Assembly: GCA_963971575.1 (NCBI GenBank)
Contig: OZ020613.1
Coordinates: forward strand, 45,812,739-45,876,738
Reading direction: 5' to 3'
DNA length: 64,000 nucleotides
Source: Liopterus haemorrhoidalis
Taxonomy: Eukaryota > Arthropoda > Insecta > Coleoptera > Dytiscidae
The notes beneath the pieces were generated by a model, which was not told where the DNA came from, made no database searches, and saw only the letters and a list, made by a program, of their open reading frames with translations. A program made the translations under genes and the position numbers. Shown here piece after piece: positions 21,830 through 32,142 of this stretch (the stretch's first letter is position 1; every line of letters starts with the position of its first letter).

Positions 21830-22280
21830 TTGACATCTGACAATACCGATAGAGGCGCTACTGCATTTTACATCATGGCTGACTTTGGTAGGATATTTTT
21901 GACAGGTTCAATGGTATCTTCATGTGATATTTATTGAAACACACTCTAAAATGGTCTTTAACTGTCTTTCCACTTCTAAGAACATATTCCCATGCTTGTC
22001 TTCTATCCATAGCTACACGTGCACCACCACGTAAATTCAGAAGCACGTTTTTTTTGCCACGTTTCGGAACACGATGAAAACTTAGGTCTCTATCACGATC
22101 TACTTTTGCATTGCAAAGATAAACACAACAATTCACGTTGCATTTCATTTTTTCTTGCAATTTTAAAGACATTTTTTTAAAAACTTGCTATGAAAACAAC
22201 AGTAAACAAACTCGACTATCCTACAACCGTCAGTTTCTCAAAATCTCACTACAGGCGCTTCAGTTATTGTCAGTTGACAA
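21830..22280 (-). mobile_element. TIR-flanked element carrying a THAP ORF, copy 1
   Basis: About 450 bp. Left end TTGACATCTGACAATACCGA and right end (complement) TTGTCAACTGACAATAACTG match over roughly 30 bp, followed by AGGCGCTACTG / AAGCGCCTGTAGTG. The THAP ORF fills most of the interior. A second copy is at 23620-24070 (duplication) and a deleted third copy at 28159-28411. The independent third copy shows it is a dispersed repeat, not merely part of the gene. No target duplication could be confirmed. Confidence 0.65.
21873..22172 (-). CDS. Small THAP-like zinc-finger ORF, copy 1
   Basis: 99 codons. The N-terminus MKCNVNCCVYLCNAKV, then DRDLSFHRVPKRGKK, fits the start of a THAP (C2CH) DNA-binding domain: Cys pair followed by the LSFHR.P motif. 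RRQAWEYVLRSGKTVKDHF follows with the conserved Trp, then RVCFNKYH where the family normally has VCS.HF. Compared with the copy at 28159-28411, a 10-bp segment is absent exactly here. The third ligand is therefore kept but the expected Ser-x-His-Phe is lost, and the tail (MKIPLNLSKISYQSQP) may be frameshifted. Whether it is expressed is unknown. It lies 82 bp upstream of the type-3 exon on the same strand, so it could serve as an alternative first exon, but I see no strong donor. Confidence 0.55.
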   Translation of the reverse strand: MSLKLQEKMKCNVNCCVYLCNAKVDRDRDLSFHRVPKRGKKNVLLNLRGGARVAMDRRQAWEYVLRSGKTVKDHFRVCFNKYHMKIPLNLSKISYQSQP

Positions 22281-23418
22281 TATTTTCAATGCTAAATAGA
22301 TTTGGTTAGTCTCCTGGCTTTATAGAAATCATGAATTTTATTCTTAAATAAGATATCTTATTAAATACAACAATTTATGAAAAACATTCATAATTTGTTA
22401 TTGTGTTACATAATTTATTGTTTTTACAAGATTATATGTTTTTAATTACCAAATTAGTGGTTGGCAACCTGTGCGTTAGGCACCACGTTAGCTACCTGTG
22501 CCGATAAACATTTATATAAAATATATTTTATCCATATTCCTCGGAAAGCAGAGAGCTCACTACCAAGATAATTTTCTTATGAGAATTTTAGAATGAGAAT
22601 TTTGAAATGCTATATGGCCTCTGTTCGAATACTGGTTTTACTCTATTATCATACTAACTTTGGTTAAAATATGTCAAACTGTTTTTAAAAAGGATTCGTC
22701 AAAAGCAAAAATAAATAAACCAAAATAATAAAGTTCATAAATTTCGGCGAAATTAAAAAAAATATAATATAGATGTTGTCTCGTTCTACATAGAGTAATC
22801 ATAGTTTTGCTAAATGACTGAATAAAGATCAGTGCTGTTTACCGACAATATTTGAGCCGAACATTTCCGATGCCGCCCGAAGAGCCATTATCTGAAAATA
22901 GTCATCCAATCAACTATTGAACGAAAATTCCTATCGCCTCACTGCATATTTAATAGATATTCCAATGGTATAATTAAAAACAAAATTATTAATTTCTCGG
23001 TTCTGGTGGAACTTTGTTGAGATTTTCGATTTTTATAGTTATGATGAAGGCATTTCCTACCTATATGCAAAATTTCAACTCGGTAGCATATCTGAAAGTG
23101 GGTTAGAATTTTCAGACACACCCACAAATATTCAGTTTTATACATATAGATTAATATTTTGATAAATTTTTAACTTGCTGAATATAATGAAAAATTATCT
23201 CGTTTAAGTAAAACAAGGTTGCATTATCTCGGGCACATAAACATGCTATGTGCATGTTTATGTGAGTTGACATGGCTTCTATCCAGAGACAAAGAATTAT
23301 GAAGTACAGATGCATATACACACAGTCCATCCTGCACACGTACTCAGTAAATGTAATGGAAGAAAAACATTATTGGAAGCCTACAAATAATTTAATAATA
23401 TAAAAATTATGGACTGAC

Positions 23419-23580
23419 CTGTATCTTGTCTTGCTTCAATCTCTTCATATTCAAGGTCATCTTCATATTCAGGCTTTATGTCAATTTCCTCAGTGATGAT
23501 AATATTAGTATTAGTTTGTAGTAACTTGGATATGTCGTCAGTAGATGGTGTACAATATTTCTGCTGGGCATGGCCGATCT
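23419..23580 (-). CDS. Type-3 acidic exon, gene D, distal copy
   Basis: Identical to 21629-21790, including both splice sites, as part of the second half of the 1,790-bp tandem duplication. Because the exon is 162 bp and phase 1 on both sides, a transcript including both copies would stay in frame and double the acidic segment with its IDIKPE motif. Absence of any difference prevents judging selection. If the duplication is an assembly artefact this exon does not exist separately. Confidence 0.65.
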
Positions 23581-23619
23581 CTGAAATATAAATTTTCATA
23601 GTTACTATACCTCTATCTA

Positions 23620-24070
23620 TTGACATCTGACAATACCGATAGAGGCGCTACTGCATTTTACATCATGGCTGACTTTGGTAGGATATTTTTGACAGGTTCA
23701 ATGGTATCTTCATGTGATATTTATTGAAACACACTCTAAAATGGTCTTTAACTGTCTTTCCACTTCTAAGAACATATTCCCATGCTTGTCTTCTATCCAT
23801 AGCTACACGTGCACCACCACGTAAATTCAGAAGCACGTTTTTTTTGCCACGTTTCGGAACACGATGAAAACTTAGGTCTCTATCACGATCTACTTTTGCA
23901 TTGCAAAGATAAACACAACAATTCACGTTGCATTTCATTTTTTCTTGCAATTTTAAAGACATTTTTTTAAAAACTTGCTATGAAAACAACAGTAAACAAA
24001 CTCGACTATCCTACAACCGTCAGTTTCTCAAAATCTCACTACAGGCGCTTCAGTTATTGTCAGTTGACAA
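23620..24070 (-). mobile_element. TIR-flanked element carrying a THAP ORF, copy 2
   Basis: Same as 21830-22280, shifted by 1,790 bp. It contains the THAP-like ORF copy at 23663-23962, identical in translation to copy 1. Confidence 0.65.
23663..23962 (-). CDS. Small THAP-like zinc-finger ORF, copy 2
   Basis: Identical in translation to 21873-22172; see there for domain reading. It lies in the distal half of the tandem duplication, between the type-2 exon of gene D (25252-25377) and the distal type-3 exon. No sequence difference indicates which copy, if either, is used. Confidence 0.5.
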   Translation of the reverse strand: MSLKLQEKMKCNVNCCVYLCNAKVDRDRDLSFHRVPKRGKKNVLLNLRGGARVAMDRRQAWEYVLRSGKTVKDHFRVCFNKYHMKIPLNLSKISYQSQP

Positions 24071-24589
24071 TATTTTCAATGCTAAATAGATTTGGTTAGT
24101 CTCCTGGCTTTATAGAAATCATGAATTTTATTCTTAAATAAGATATCTTATTAAATACAACAATTTATGAAAAACATTCATAATTTGTTATTGTGTTACA
24201 TAATTTATTGTTTTTACAAGATTATATGTTTTTAATTACCAAATTAGTGGTTGGCAACCTGTGCGTTAGGCACCACGTTAGCTACCTGTGCCGATAAACA
24301 TTTATATAAAATATATTTTATCCATATTCCTCGGAAAGCAGAGAGCTCACTACCAAGATAATTTTCTTATGAGAATTTTTTCAAAAACAAATAAAAGTGG
24401 TTCAGAATTTACGTTAAATTTTAAGTCCTATTCATCCGTATGATACGTGCAAAGGTACTACACAGGTGTATACGAAGAAATTACCGTATTGAGCAATGAG
24501 AAGAAGGTAATAAGAAAAATAAGATGACGAGTTAAATTAAAATACACCTTGATACACGTGTAGCGCTTAATAATTCAAAAATGTCGCAA

Positions 24590-25202
24590 ATATTTATTAC
24601 CATTTTAATAGAATAAAATCGTTTTGTGCTTAAATTAAACTGTTTGCTATGCATATTGGCGCATTCGGTGGATATATTGACAGTTGTATATCTGTAGCGA
24701 CTCATTTAAAGAACAAGTTGATCTTAAAATTACTGTAAAGGCTTACATTCAAATCTACTTAATAATTGTTTAACAGATATTCAGATATTACATTCTAACA
24801 CAATCACTTCAAAATAATTTTGCTACTTCATTGTGTTTGAAATCAGGTATATTTGGATGCATTAGTTGTTCTGCTAAATTTAGCACTAAATTTAAATTAT
24901 TTCCGCCTTCATCAAACAACATATGTTCCATGTTTTACGAACTTTGAAACATTTTTTTCCAAAAGACAATGTTCATCTGTTTAGTTGTCATTATCATTGG
25001 TCATTTTGTTGATATTGCAGTTTTCATATATATCATTCGACAGCGGTCAAAAAATGTATATTTAATAAAACTCATTAGTAAGTTTGTACTAGTAAGTCAC
25101 CGATGAGTCTGCTAAATGCGGCCCTTGAGAATTAAGTACTACTGTCGTCAAACATATTTCCTTCGATCATATCGCCACCAACGGTAATGTCACCTCTCAA
25201 TA
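24590..25202. repeat. Broken, diverged copy of the 260-bp MITE
   Basis: 24610-24690 (TTTTGTGCTTAAATTAAACT, GTTTGCTATGCATATTG) and 25165-25202 (GCCACCAACGGTAATGTCAC, ending CTCTCAATA) match the middle and right end of the MITE at 5162-5421. About 470 bp of unrelated AT-rich sequence separates the two pieces. Confidence 0.55.
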
Positions 25203-25251
25203 CTGCATATCATCAATTAGCATATGCATCAAATAGACTAGATCTACTGAC

Positions 25252-25377
25252 CAGTGTATGTGACAGCTTTACTTCCCAATTCAACTTCGTTTTTGATGTC
25301 TACAGGTTCAGACTTGATGTATATTTCCTCTATTTTGCTACTATCGTATTGTACGTCATATGTGATTGGTCTAATTT
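25252..25377 (-). CDS. Type-2 acidic exon, gene D
   Basis: 126-bp exon, phase 1 at both ends, bounded by TTTTGCAG and ACACTG|GTCAG. It encodes RPITYDVQYDSSKIEEIYIK, SEPVDIKNEVELGSKAVTYT. IEEIYIKSEPVD is the signature shared with type-2 exons of genes A, B and C (132 bp each); this copy is two codons shorter. The IKSE tetrapeptide fits the sumoylation consensus psi-K-x-E followed by acidic residues. No folded domain recognised. Part of the N-terminal region of the predicted zinc-finger protein. Confidence 0.75.
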
Positions 25378-25506
25378 CTGCAAAACCAGATTAGTCAAAT
25401 AACATTTAAAGTATCACTACCCAAATATTGCTGAAATTTATTCGACTGCGGTAACAAAATATGAATATCAGATTTAGTGTTAATTGCAAATGAGCTCATT
25501 ACCGAC

Positions 25507-25635
25507 CATTCTCCCATTCAGGCGAGTGCTGTGTTTTTGTATTAACTTCATGTTCATCAGTGTCTTTAAATTCTGTTTTAATATAAACTTCATTTTTAAT
25601 AACAACATTATTTCTCGTATCATTTATGTTCATTT
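25507..25635 (-). CDS. Type-1 start exon, gene D
   Basis: Start exon. ATG at 25633 encodes MNINDTRNNVVIKNEVYIKT and then EFKDTDEHEVNTKTQHSPEW, ENG. It ends GAGAATG|GTCGGT, so it leaves in phase 1 and joins the type-2 exon in frame. An AG acceptor-like TTTACTCCAG stands just before the ATG, also in the paralogs, so a 5' non-coding exon probably exists upstream. VYIKTE is a psi-K-x-E motif. 86 bp further upstream is the conserved GCAGCCCGTG motif also seen before genes A and B. Confidence 0.75.
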
Positions 25636-25720
25636 CTGGAGTAAAATTCTTTCAAATTTTTTTCTAATTTCCGAACAAGTAAAACTGTGGATGTGTCCCA
25701 TTAGTTTTATTAATTTCAGG

Positions 25721-25736
25721 AAGTAGCAGCCCGTGT
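25721..25736 (-). promoter_or_regulatory. Conserved upstream motif, gene D
   Basis: AAGTAGCAGCCCGTGT (plus-strand sense), preceded by TAATTTCAGG. The same block is 86-91 bp upstream of the type-1 exon in genes D, B (56211-56226) and A (60671-60686). It may be core promoter or transcribed leader; this is inference from conservation and spacing. Confidence 0.5.
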
Positions 25737-25768
25737 GGTGCTTGACTTAGAACAAAGTTTCTTACTGT

Positions 25769-27112
25769 CAGTGTTGCCAGATGAAATTTTGTTCTGGCGG
25801 TAGAAGTTCACGAAAAATAGCGGTAGATGGCGGTGAAAAAAGCGGTAGATTACAAAAATGTGGGTGAAGGCTCGTTTTTTTTTTTTTCGTCCTCTGCTTA
25901 TATAATCGTTCAAAAATAGTCCAATGACAATTTTTTTTTTTTTTGTTAAAATTTTCTGATTTTTGCTTAATTTGTAATAATATAATATAATAATAAATAT
26001 AATATATAATATAAAATTTAAATTGTTTGTTATATTTTAATGTTTATTGCATTTTTTCAGTCTTAAAAAACTATTTTTTTTTAATTAACTAATACTATTC
26101 TTAAATTAACAATACTAATTTTAAATTAACTTATACTACGCAAGAATTTTTCTTCTGTTTAAAAAAGTGCAACACAGATTAAGTATATGGTACATATAAA
26201 ATTTTATTTCAATTTTATACATTTAATAAATACATAAACATTTGTATAACATACATAAAAACATAAGAAACAATAATACTTAATATTAATTATTTTGATA
26301 ATAACAAAAATCCTTGTAGGTTCACTTCATTTTCCCATTTATGGTTGTAAGCCTGGTGATATTTCTTTTTTCTTGGAGGGAGGTGTCTGAGCCCGATCCA
26401 CCTCTTCGTTTTCTTCATCGGAGCTGCTTGTGTCTGAACGACGAGAGATGGTGGAAGGTACTGGTTCCGTCATTCTACTTTAAGATGATAATAAATAAAA
26501 TATTAGTGATTTTGTATTGTTTAGCAAGAATAAATAAAAACGAATTAATAATGATAATTCATCTTACCTATTATTATAACGACTTAAACACTGAAACACT
26601 ATCAAAACTCAGATTCAAAACTAGTTGCGTTCAATTGCTGGCTTAAATCTGTAATGACGAAAAATTCGATCCGTTTTTATTTTATAGTAAATATCCGGGG
26701 AACTACTTCAATATTAAATAAAGTAATTCCCCTCGGTTTATTAACTCAAGTAATTCCCCCGGTTCCGTATATTTCAAAAAGTCCCGGTTTTATAGCATAA
26801 ACTATAAACATAAATTAACCAATAAGGTTTCGGCTCGTTTCTGATTGGTGCTACGTCACTGAAGCAAGAGCATGCGCAAATTGAATTTAAATGACCTGGC
26901 ATTTAAATGAACTGGGGGAAACCTACATAATTTTGACATTTGACTGAAAAATATCGATGTAGCAAATTGAAAAAAAATAATTCATTTAAATTATTTTTAA
27001 TTAGGAATAATAAGTAGTAAAAAGCGGTAGTTTATGATGAAAAACGGGAGAACGGTAGATGAAACCTGAAAACGGTAGATATACCGCTTTAGCGGTAGAT
27101 CTGGCAATACTG
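25769..27112 (-). mobile_element. hAT element with 8-bp duplication and transposase remnant
   Basis: 1,344 bp. TIRs CAGTGTTGCCAGAT and the complement of ATCTGGCAATACTG, flanked by the perfect 8-bp CTTACTGT (25761-25768 and 27113-27120). Both ends carry repeated subterminal GCGGTAGAT/ACGGTAGAT motifs, which in hAT elements serve as transposase binding sites. On the minus strand at about 26475-26290 a frame begins MTEPVPSTISRRSDTSSSDE and, after a one-base shift, gives KYHQAYNHKWENEVNLQGFL. This is the N-terminal K.KY...Y...W...V..QGFL region of hAT transposases. The rest of the transposase is deleted. Confidence 0.88.
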
Positions 27113-27120
27113 CTTACTGT

Positions 27121-28158
27121 CCGTTACAGGCGGCGGTCTAAAGTGAGTCTGTGTCAAATGTACAGGCTTAGGTCAAGAGTGCGACAAAATAATAAATTAA
27201 GTTGGGAACACTGAAATTTTTGCCAACTGTAATGAGAAGTTACTAGTTACTAGAAGTTATCCCTATTACACGATAACAATGATGAAATTATTGAATTTAT
27301 TATAATTTTAGTTCCATAAAATTCCAATATAGTACTCTTATAACACATATAATATCATTCTATTTCCTACAGTAGTACTACTATATTTTTAACGATAACC
27401 TTCAAATAATAAATCTTAGTTCTACAGATTTTGCCTCTACAATGTTACCACTAGATAAAAGTGAAATGTTTTTCCACTTTTTTTTTTGTAATATTGTCGT
27501 AATGCACGCAAAATAGCGCGCACTACAAATTAAAATCTGTTTTTATTATACATTAATTTATAATTAAATACTTTAATTGAACATATAAGTAAGAACATAT
27601 TGATCTATAATCTATGAAATACGTTTCTATTATTGTAAAGCGAATAATACTTAGAATTTGAGAGAAAACAAAAATATAGATTATTAATATAGTTTAAGAA
27701 AAACATTAAACTGAAGGAGATCAAAAGTGTTAGAGGCCAAGAATAAATACGCCAATAATAATTCGAAATAAATATCGCGAATATTAAAGACATTTAATTA
27801 AAAAAACGCCTTACATAATAACTGATATTTTTAAATCTGATATATCAGTAGAATATAATTTTACCTACGACAACCTGGTCTACAAGATATGCATGGAAAT
27901 TTTGAACATTTAACTCTTTAACTGATTTATTTTTATACATCTTTGCAATGAATTTGTAATCAGTGATTCTTAAACTCTAGCCCGCGGGTAAAGGCCCTTA
28001 AGTGATTAAATTTGTCTTATATTGGAAACTGTACAACTGCGGATTGGATGTACCTGAATGATATTAATTATAAAAAGGAAATTAGGAAATATGTAAATCC
28101 ATTATATTTAAAATAACATACATACAGCGTCTTGAAAAAGAGGATAGTGACACAACTA
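27121..28158. other. No feature recognised
   Basis: AT-rich intergenic sequence, probably upstream of gene D. GAGTCTGTGTCAAATG at 27147 recurs inverted near 32504, and GTTGGGAACACT occurs near both, but no element boundary can be drawn. Confidence 0.5.
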
Positions 28159-28411
28159 TTGGCATTTGACACTACCGATAGAGGCGCTACTGCATTCACA
28201 TCATGGCTGACTTTGGTAGGATATTTTTGACAGGTTCAATGGTATCTTCATGTGATATTTATTGAAACACACGGGAACAAACTCTAAAATGGTCTTTAAC
28301 TGTCTTGCCACTTCTAAGAACATATTCCCATGCTTGTCACAAACTCGACTATCCTACAACCGTCAGTTTCTCAAAATCTCACTAGAGGCGCTTCAGTTAT
28401 TGTCATTTGAT
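28159..28411 (-). mobile_element. Third, deleted copy of the THAP-carrying element
   Basis: About 250 bp with the same ends (GACACTACCGATAGAGGCGC on the left; AGAGGCGCTTCAGTTATTGT on the right). About 195 bp of the THAP N-terminal region is deleted between CCCATGCTTGTC and ACAAACTCGACTATCC. Unlike copies 1 and 2 it keeps 10 extra bases (GGGAACAAAC) that encode VCSR on the minus strand, the expected THAP sequence. Confidence 0.75.
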
Positions 28412-29299
28412 AAAAATTATATTTAACCAGAAGTGTAAAATAATGATTATTTTTGTAATCAAGTATTTGTGGAAACCCATTACTCATATAACAGCAATCA
28501 GAAATTTGATTGAAATTACCTAAATAAACAGAATACAAAAATCTTGATACGATTAGAAATATTCAAAAAGTAATCAAATCTTTACAAAACTATGTTAAAA
28601 TTTGGAATTTTTCATATTCTCAAAATATTTAGGTCTACGGCCAACATAGCTCTTAATTTTCGCTTCCCTTTAAATAAAACATTCATAAATAATAATCAAT
28701 ACACTTTATTATTCTAAAAAACCATTAACTTTTTCTTACATTAATCTTCACAAAATATTATAATGTAAATAAAAATATATTTAACATACAGATTTATTAT
28801 TTGAAAACATTTATCGTACGCATATACGTACGATAAATGTGCATATATTATTATAAGGCCATATATTCAAAATAATAAACCAGTTAGATAAAAAAAATAA
28901 ATAAAACACTAAAAATTCTGACGAGAAAAAAAAAATTAACTGTAGTTGTAGCCCTAGTTATTTTAATTATTATCATACAATTTGTTGATTTTTAAAAATT
29001 GTTGATGTGGTCATTTGCCAAAAGTAGAAACTAAGTGAAATCTTTTTCTGTACCTGTTATCCTACTATTCATTTTAACAACCAGTATGGAAGTATTTCAA
29101 TATTTTAAGAACTGATATGCTCGTATCGGTTGAATATCGTCACTGCATATATTTAAGCATTTATTACAATATATATAGTTTAACACATTGGTATGAGGAT
29201 TTTTGTGACGGAATGTCATGACAATGTTTATTTAATAATATAAAATAAAAATACGCCGTTAACCTGCCAAAATTAAGGTAAGCTTAGAATTACAATAAG
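28412..29299. other. No gene recognised
   Basis: Very AT-rich. A short palindrome CGTACGCATATACGTACG is at 28815-28832; nothing else stands out. Confidence 0.5.
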
Positions 29300-29622
29300 G
29301 CGTTTACGAAAACTCTACCGGTAGATACCGGGAACATGAACTGCGTTCGAAAACAAGTTCGGTGAACGTGTATAAGCATGTAGCTGTTTACCGACCGGTA
29401 GACTTACTGGGGAAGATTTACTATACTCCACTCAACATAACCTTATTCTAGCTAAACTATTCTAACATAACTAGGATTCTAGATAAAGTTTAGCTTAACC
29501 TAACTTTTTAAGGATTATTTAAGCCTTCTGTATAGAGGCAGCACATAAGGTTATGTTCAGTGGGGTATAGTAAAGATTGGCCGATGTACTATATCCACCG
29601 GCAGAGTTTTCGTAAACGTCTA
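29300..29622. mobile_element. Foldback MITE
   Basis: Ends GCGTTTACGAAAACTCTACC and complement GACGTTTACGAAAACTCTGC form about 28 bp of TIR. A second inner pair, TTTACTATACTCCACTCAAC (near 29408) and the complement of TGGGGTATAGTAAAG (near 29565), is also inverted, so almost the whole 323 bp can fold on itself. No ORF. Confidence 0.75.
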
Positions 29623-30221
29623 GTGATCTGGCCAAGTTACACTTTAGGTATGCATATTTATATATAAAAAGAATGCTGTTTGGATAGCAGGATCACCAGA
29701 CCTGTATCTTTTTCACTAGTATATTGCACTGTCATTTATTATTTAATTATTAAAATTAATTTAGTTAACTACAACTTTTCTTATGTCTTTCCATTTGAAT
29801 CCGGTCGCAGTAGCACTACAAATATTGTAAGTCACAGCAAGAAAACATTTTTCACTGTGCCCAACATGTATTTTCTCGTTCTGATATTATAGTCCAGGCC
29901 TTATAGTGTTACATCGGACAGTGTTTCTTTGTTCCTCATTTTTTATCACATTTGACCATCTTATATCAAGATTCATTGTAAGCAACGGTTTTGAAAAACT
30001 TCGCAAAAATAATCTGGAATACAGAAAAATATTTAAAAAGTTTCCCTCAGTAGTCAAAACCAACATTTTTTAATAATAAATAGTTTAATTGTCATTTATA
30101 ACATTTCAATCTATTATAATATCTACTTACATTAATTATTTAAAATATGTACATATGTTTATTGTATATTTATTAAAGGTTAAAAATAAATGACATCAAA
30201 ATTTTACTAGTAGTTCTAAGT
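29623..30221. other. No feature recognised
   Basis: AT-rich; one 70-codon chance frame with no recognisable similarity. Confidence 0.5.
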
Positions 30222-32142
30222 TTATAATAATAATAATAATAATAACTTTATTTACATTTTTTACATAGACCTATGTTACAAATGTAAATAAGAAAATATA
30301 TTTAAAACCTATTATAATTTCTTAGACCTAATTTTTATACTTATTGACAATTTTATTTATATATACTATTTTTTTATCATTCTGTCCAGCATCACTAAGC
30401 TGAAGCTTGTCGCAATGTCTGGACAGAATAATGAACCAATTAACAGACTCAATGATAATAATTACATGTTATTATATAGTAATATACATATATTGAATAA
30501 ATAATGCAATGGTTTCACTAGGGCATGTGCACAGGCTTTGATTATATATTAGGAATAAGGTCTTCCCCTATGAGGATCTTGGTTTTAGTGTGTTGATAGT
30601 ACGACGAAAACTGGTTTGGGTTTGTGGAGATGTTGGACTCACATTTAGGTAATCTAGGTGTCTTATTTTTATTTTGATGTTGACAGCGACCTGGTTTTTG
30701 GCACGCAATCATCAAGTATTGTATAAATTATGCAATAAATGTTGTCAACTCCTGCATCAGCATTTTCGATATTGTGGTTTGTTAGTTCCGCATTCCAGTC
30801 AGTTGTAATAAGTGCCCTATATAATTTTTCAAAGTCAGCAATTTTGAAGTTGTATGTATTTGTAATTGTTACGTGTTAGTTTTTCTTGTGAAATACTATA
30901 CTTAATTTTGAAATGTAGGGCCGGATGAGACTTATCTTCACATATTAATGGGTCCAATGAGTGATGTGTCCGGGTTTCCAAATTCAATCCAATTAAAAAT
31001 TAATTTTTTTCATTTCTGTTTCCAACTTCTTTTTATAAACTGAACACTCGGAGCTCCAGACGGGGTGGTTGACATCAAGTCTCATCTTTAATTTGTTAAC
31101 TACATATACGCAGTTACTGCACTTTATTTCTGCATCATCACAACTTGATGCCATGATTGCCAGTACACTTCGGGCATGATGTATCGCTTCTGCAAACCTG
31201 GGCTTTGTGTCCATACTTGTTACATTTAAAACATCTTTCAATATTTATTGCGCCATATACTCTGCATCTATCCTAGCCGATATTCACTCTTCCCTCTTCG
31301 GTCAGCCTGAAGTAAGATTCACCATCGACTTCCAAGTACGCCATAAATTTATGATCGTTTCGGTTGTCTTTAGCGATATGAACAACCTTTACCGTAGCTT
31401 TATTGTTCAAACAATCATTTTGAGCTAATATTTTGAATTCTATGTCTTCAGGTTCTAGTTTCTCAGATAGGCCGAATATTTTAACCCTTGGAGCTTTCTT
31501 CTTTGGCACGGTTGCTACATAGTCTGTGCCTAACTTTTCGGTAACAGATTCTCTCAAGTTGTCTATTGCTTGTTGGTTCTTACATTCAATTGCTATCCCA
31601 CCCTTGCTGATATTTCTTACACCTAGAACTGAGGCTGATAGAGGGTCAATGTTTTTCTTAATGGCTTCTTTGGTAATATCACTTCTCTGGTCGGATTTTT
31701 TCGGTTTGATTACTAGGACAGGATCTGATTTAACTTTAGATTTTAGTTTGTCAGCATATGACACAGCTTCACTTCGCATCTCGTTGTTTGCTTGAACATC
31801 TTCAGATATTTTTGCGATGAGTTTTTCCGTCGCTTCAGTTTTTCTGTCCAAATTCTCCTCGGTCCTCTGTACTTTTCTATCCACAACTTTAAGAGCTTCT
31901 TCCTGTTGACATATCTTGTCGTGAATTGCTTCCAACAGATTTTTCATGGACCGTCCCTTACGCTCGATGCAATCTCCGCAGAACCAGCCAATGCACGCAT
32001 TCGTCGTTATGAACTTCCATTCATTATCTGGAAGACTCGCGCACTTAGAATGAAATGTGCGTTCACATATCCCAGAACAAATCACCAACTTATCAGTTCT
32101 CTTCACATCTGCTTTACATTTTACACATGTCGCCATCGACAT
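30222..32142 (-). mobile_element. LINE with PHD-type ORF1, most of ORF2 deleted
   Basis: Minus-strand element from the ORF1 start at 32142 to an (AAT)n tail at 30222-30241. ORF1 is described separately. At about 30870-30670 the minus strand reads NTYNFKIADFEKLYRALITT and DWNAELTNHNIENADAG, which resembles the linker between endonuclease and RT in Jockey-type ORF2. RT itself is missing. The copy is therefore full at its 5' coding end but internally deleted. Confidence 0.75.
30993..32142 (-). pseudogene. LINE ORF1 (PHD, coiled coil, Gag-like knuckles)
   Basis: Starts MSMATCVKCKADVKRTDKLV. Residues 6-60 form a PHD-type C4HC3 finger (CVKC, CSGIC, FHSKC, WFCGDC). About 70-120 is a heptad-like coiled coil (ICQQEEALKVVDRKVQRTEE). 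From about 190 on, NISKGGIAIECKNQQAIDNL and APRVKIFGLSEKLEPEDIEF match the RNA-binding/Gag-like domain of insect LINE ORF1. The frame ends at GRVNIG then TAG, where a Trp codon is expected. Readable sequence continues with zinc knuckles CFKCNKYGHKAQVC and CPKCTGNHGIK. After a frameshift 31140-30993 gives CSNCVYVVNKLKMRLDVNHP. So one nonsense and one frameshift mutation. Confidence 0.85.

Larger units (their letters stand above)
20800..24379. repeat. 1,790-bp direct tandem duplication, two copies
   Basis: 20800-22589 is repeated at 22590-24379. Wherever I compared the copies they are identical, including all four minus-strand ORF translations. The junction shares only TTA. Each copy holds one type-3 exon and one TIR-flanked THAP ORF. 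Identity this high means either a very recent duplication or an assembly artefact. Confidence 0.92.

Noticed and set aside
23663..24379. Second THAP and type-3 exon as an independent older paralog
   Set aside because: Sequence looks identical to copy 1 throughout, so it is one duplication event or an artefact, not a separate gene lineage.
30370..30435. Inverted ATTCTGTCCAG / CTGGACAGAAT as a structured RNA or tRNA
   Set aside because: A single 11-bp stem with a 35-base loop in the LINE 3' region; no cloverleaf or conserved bases.
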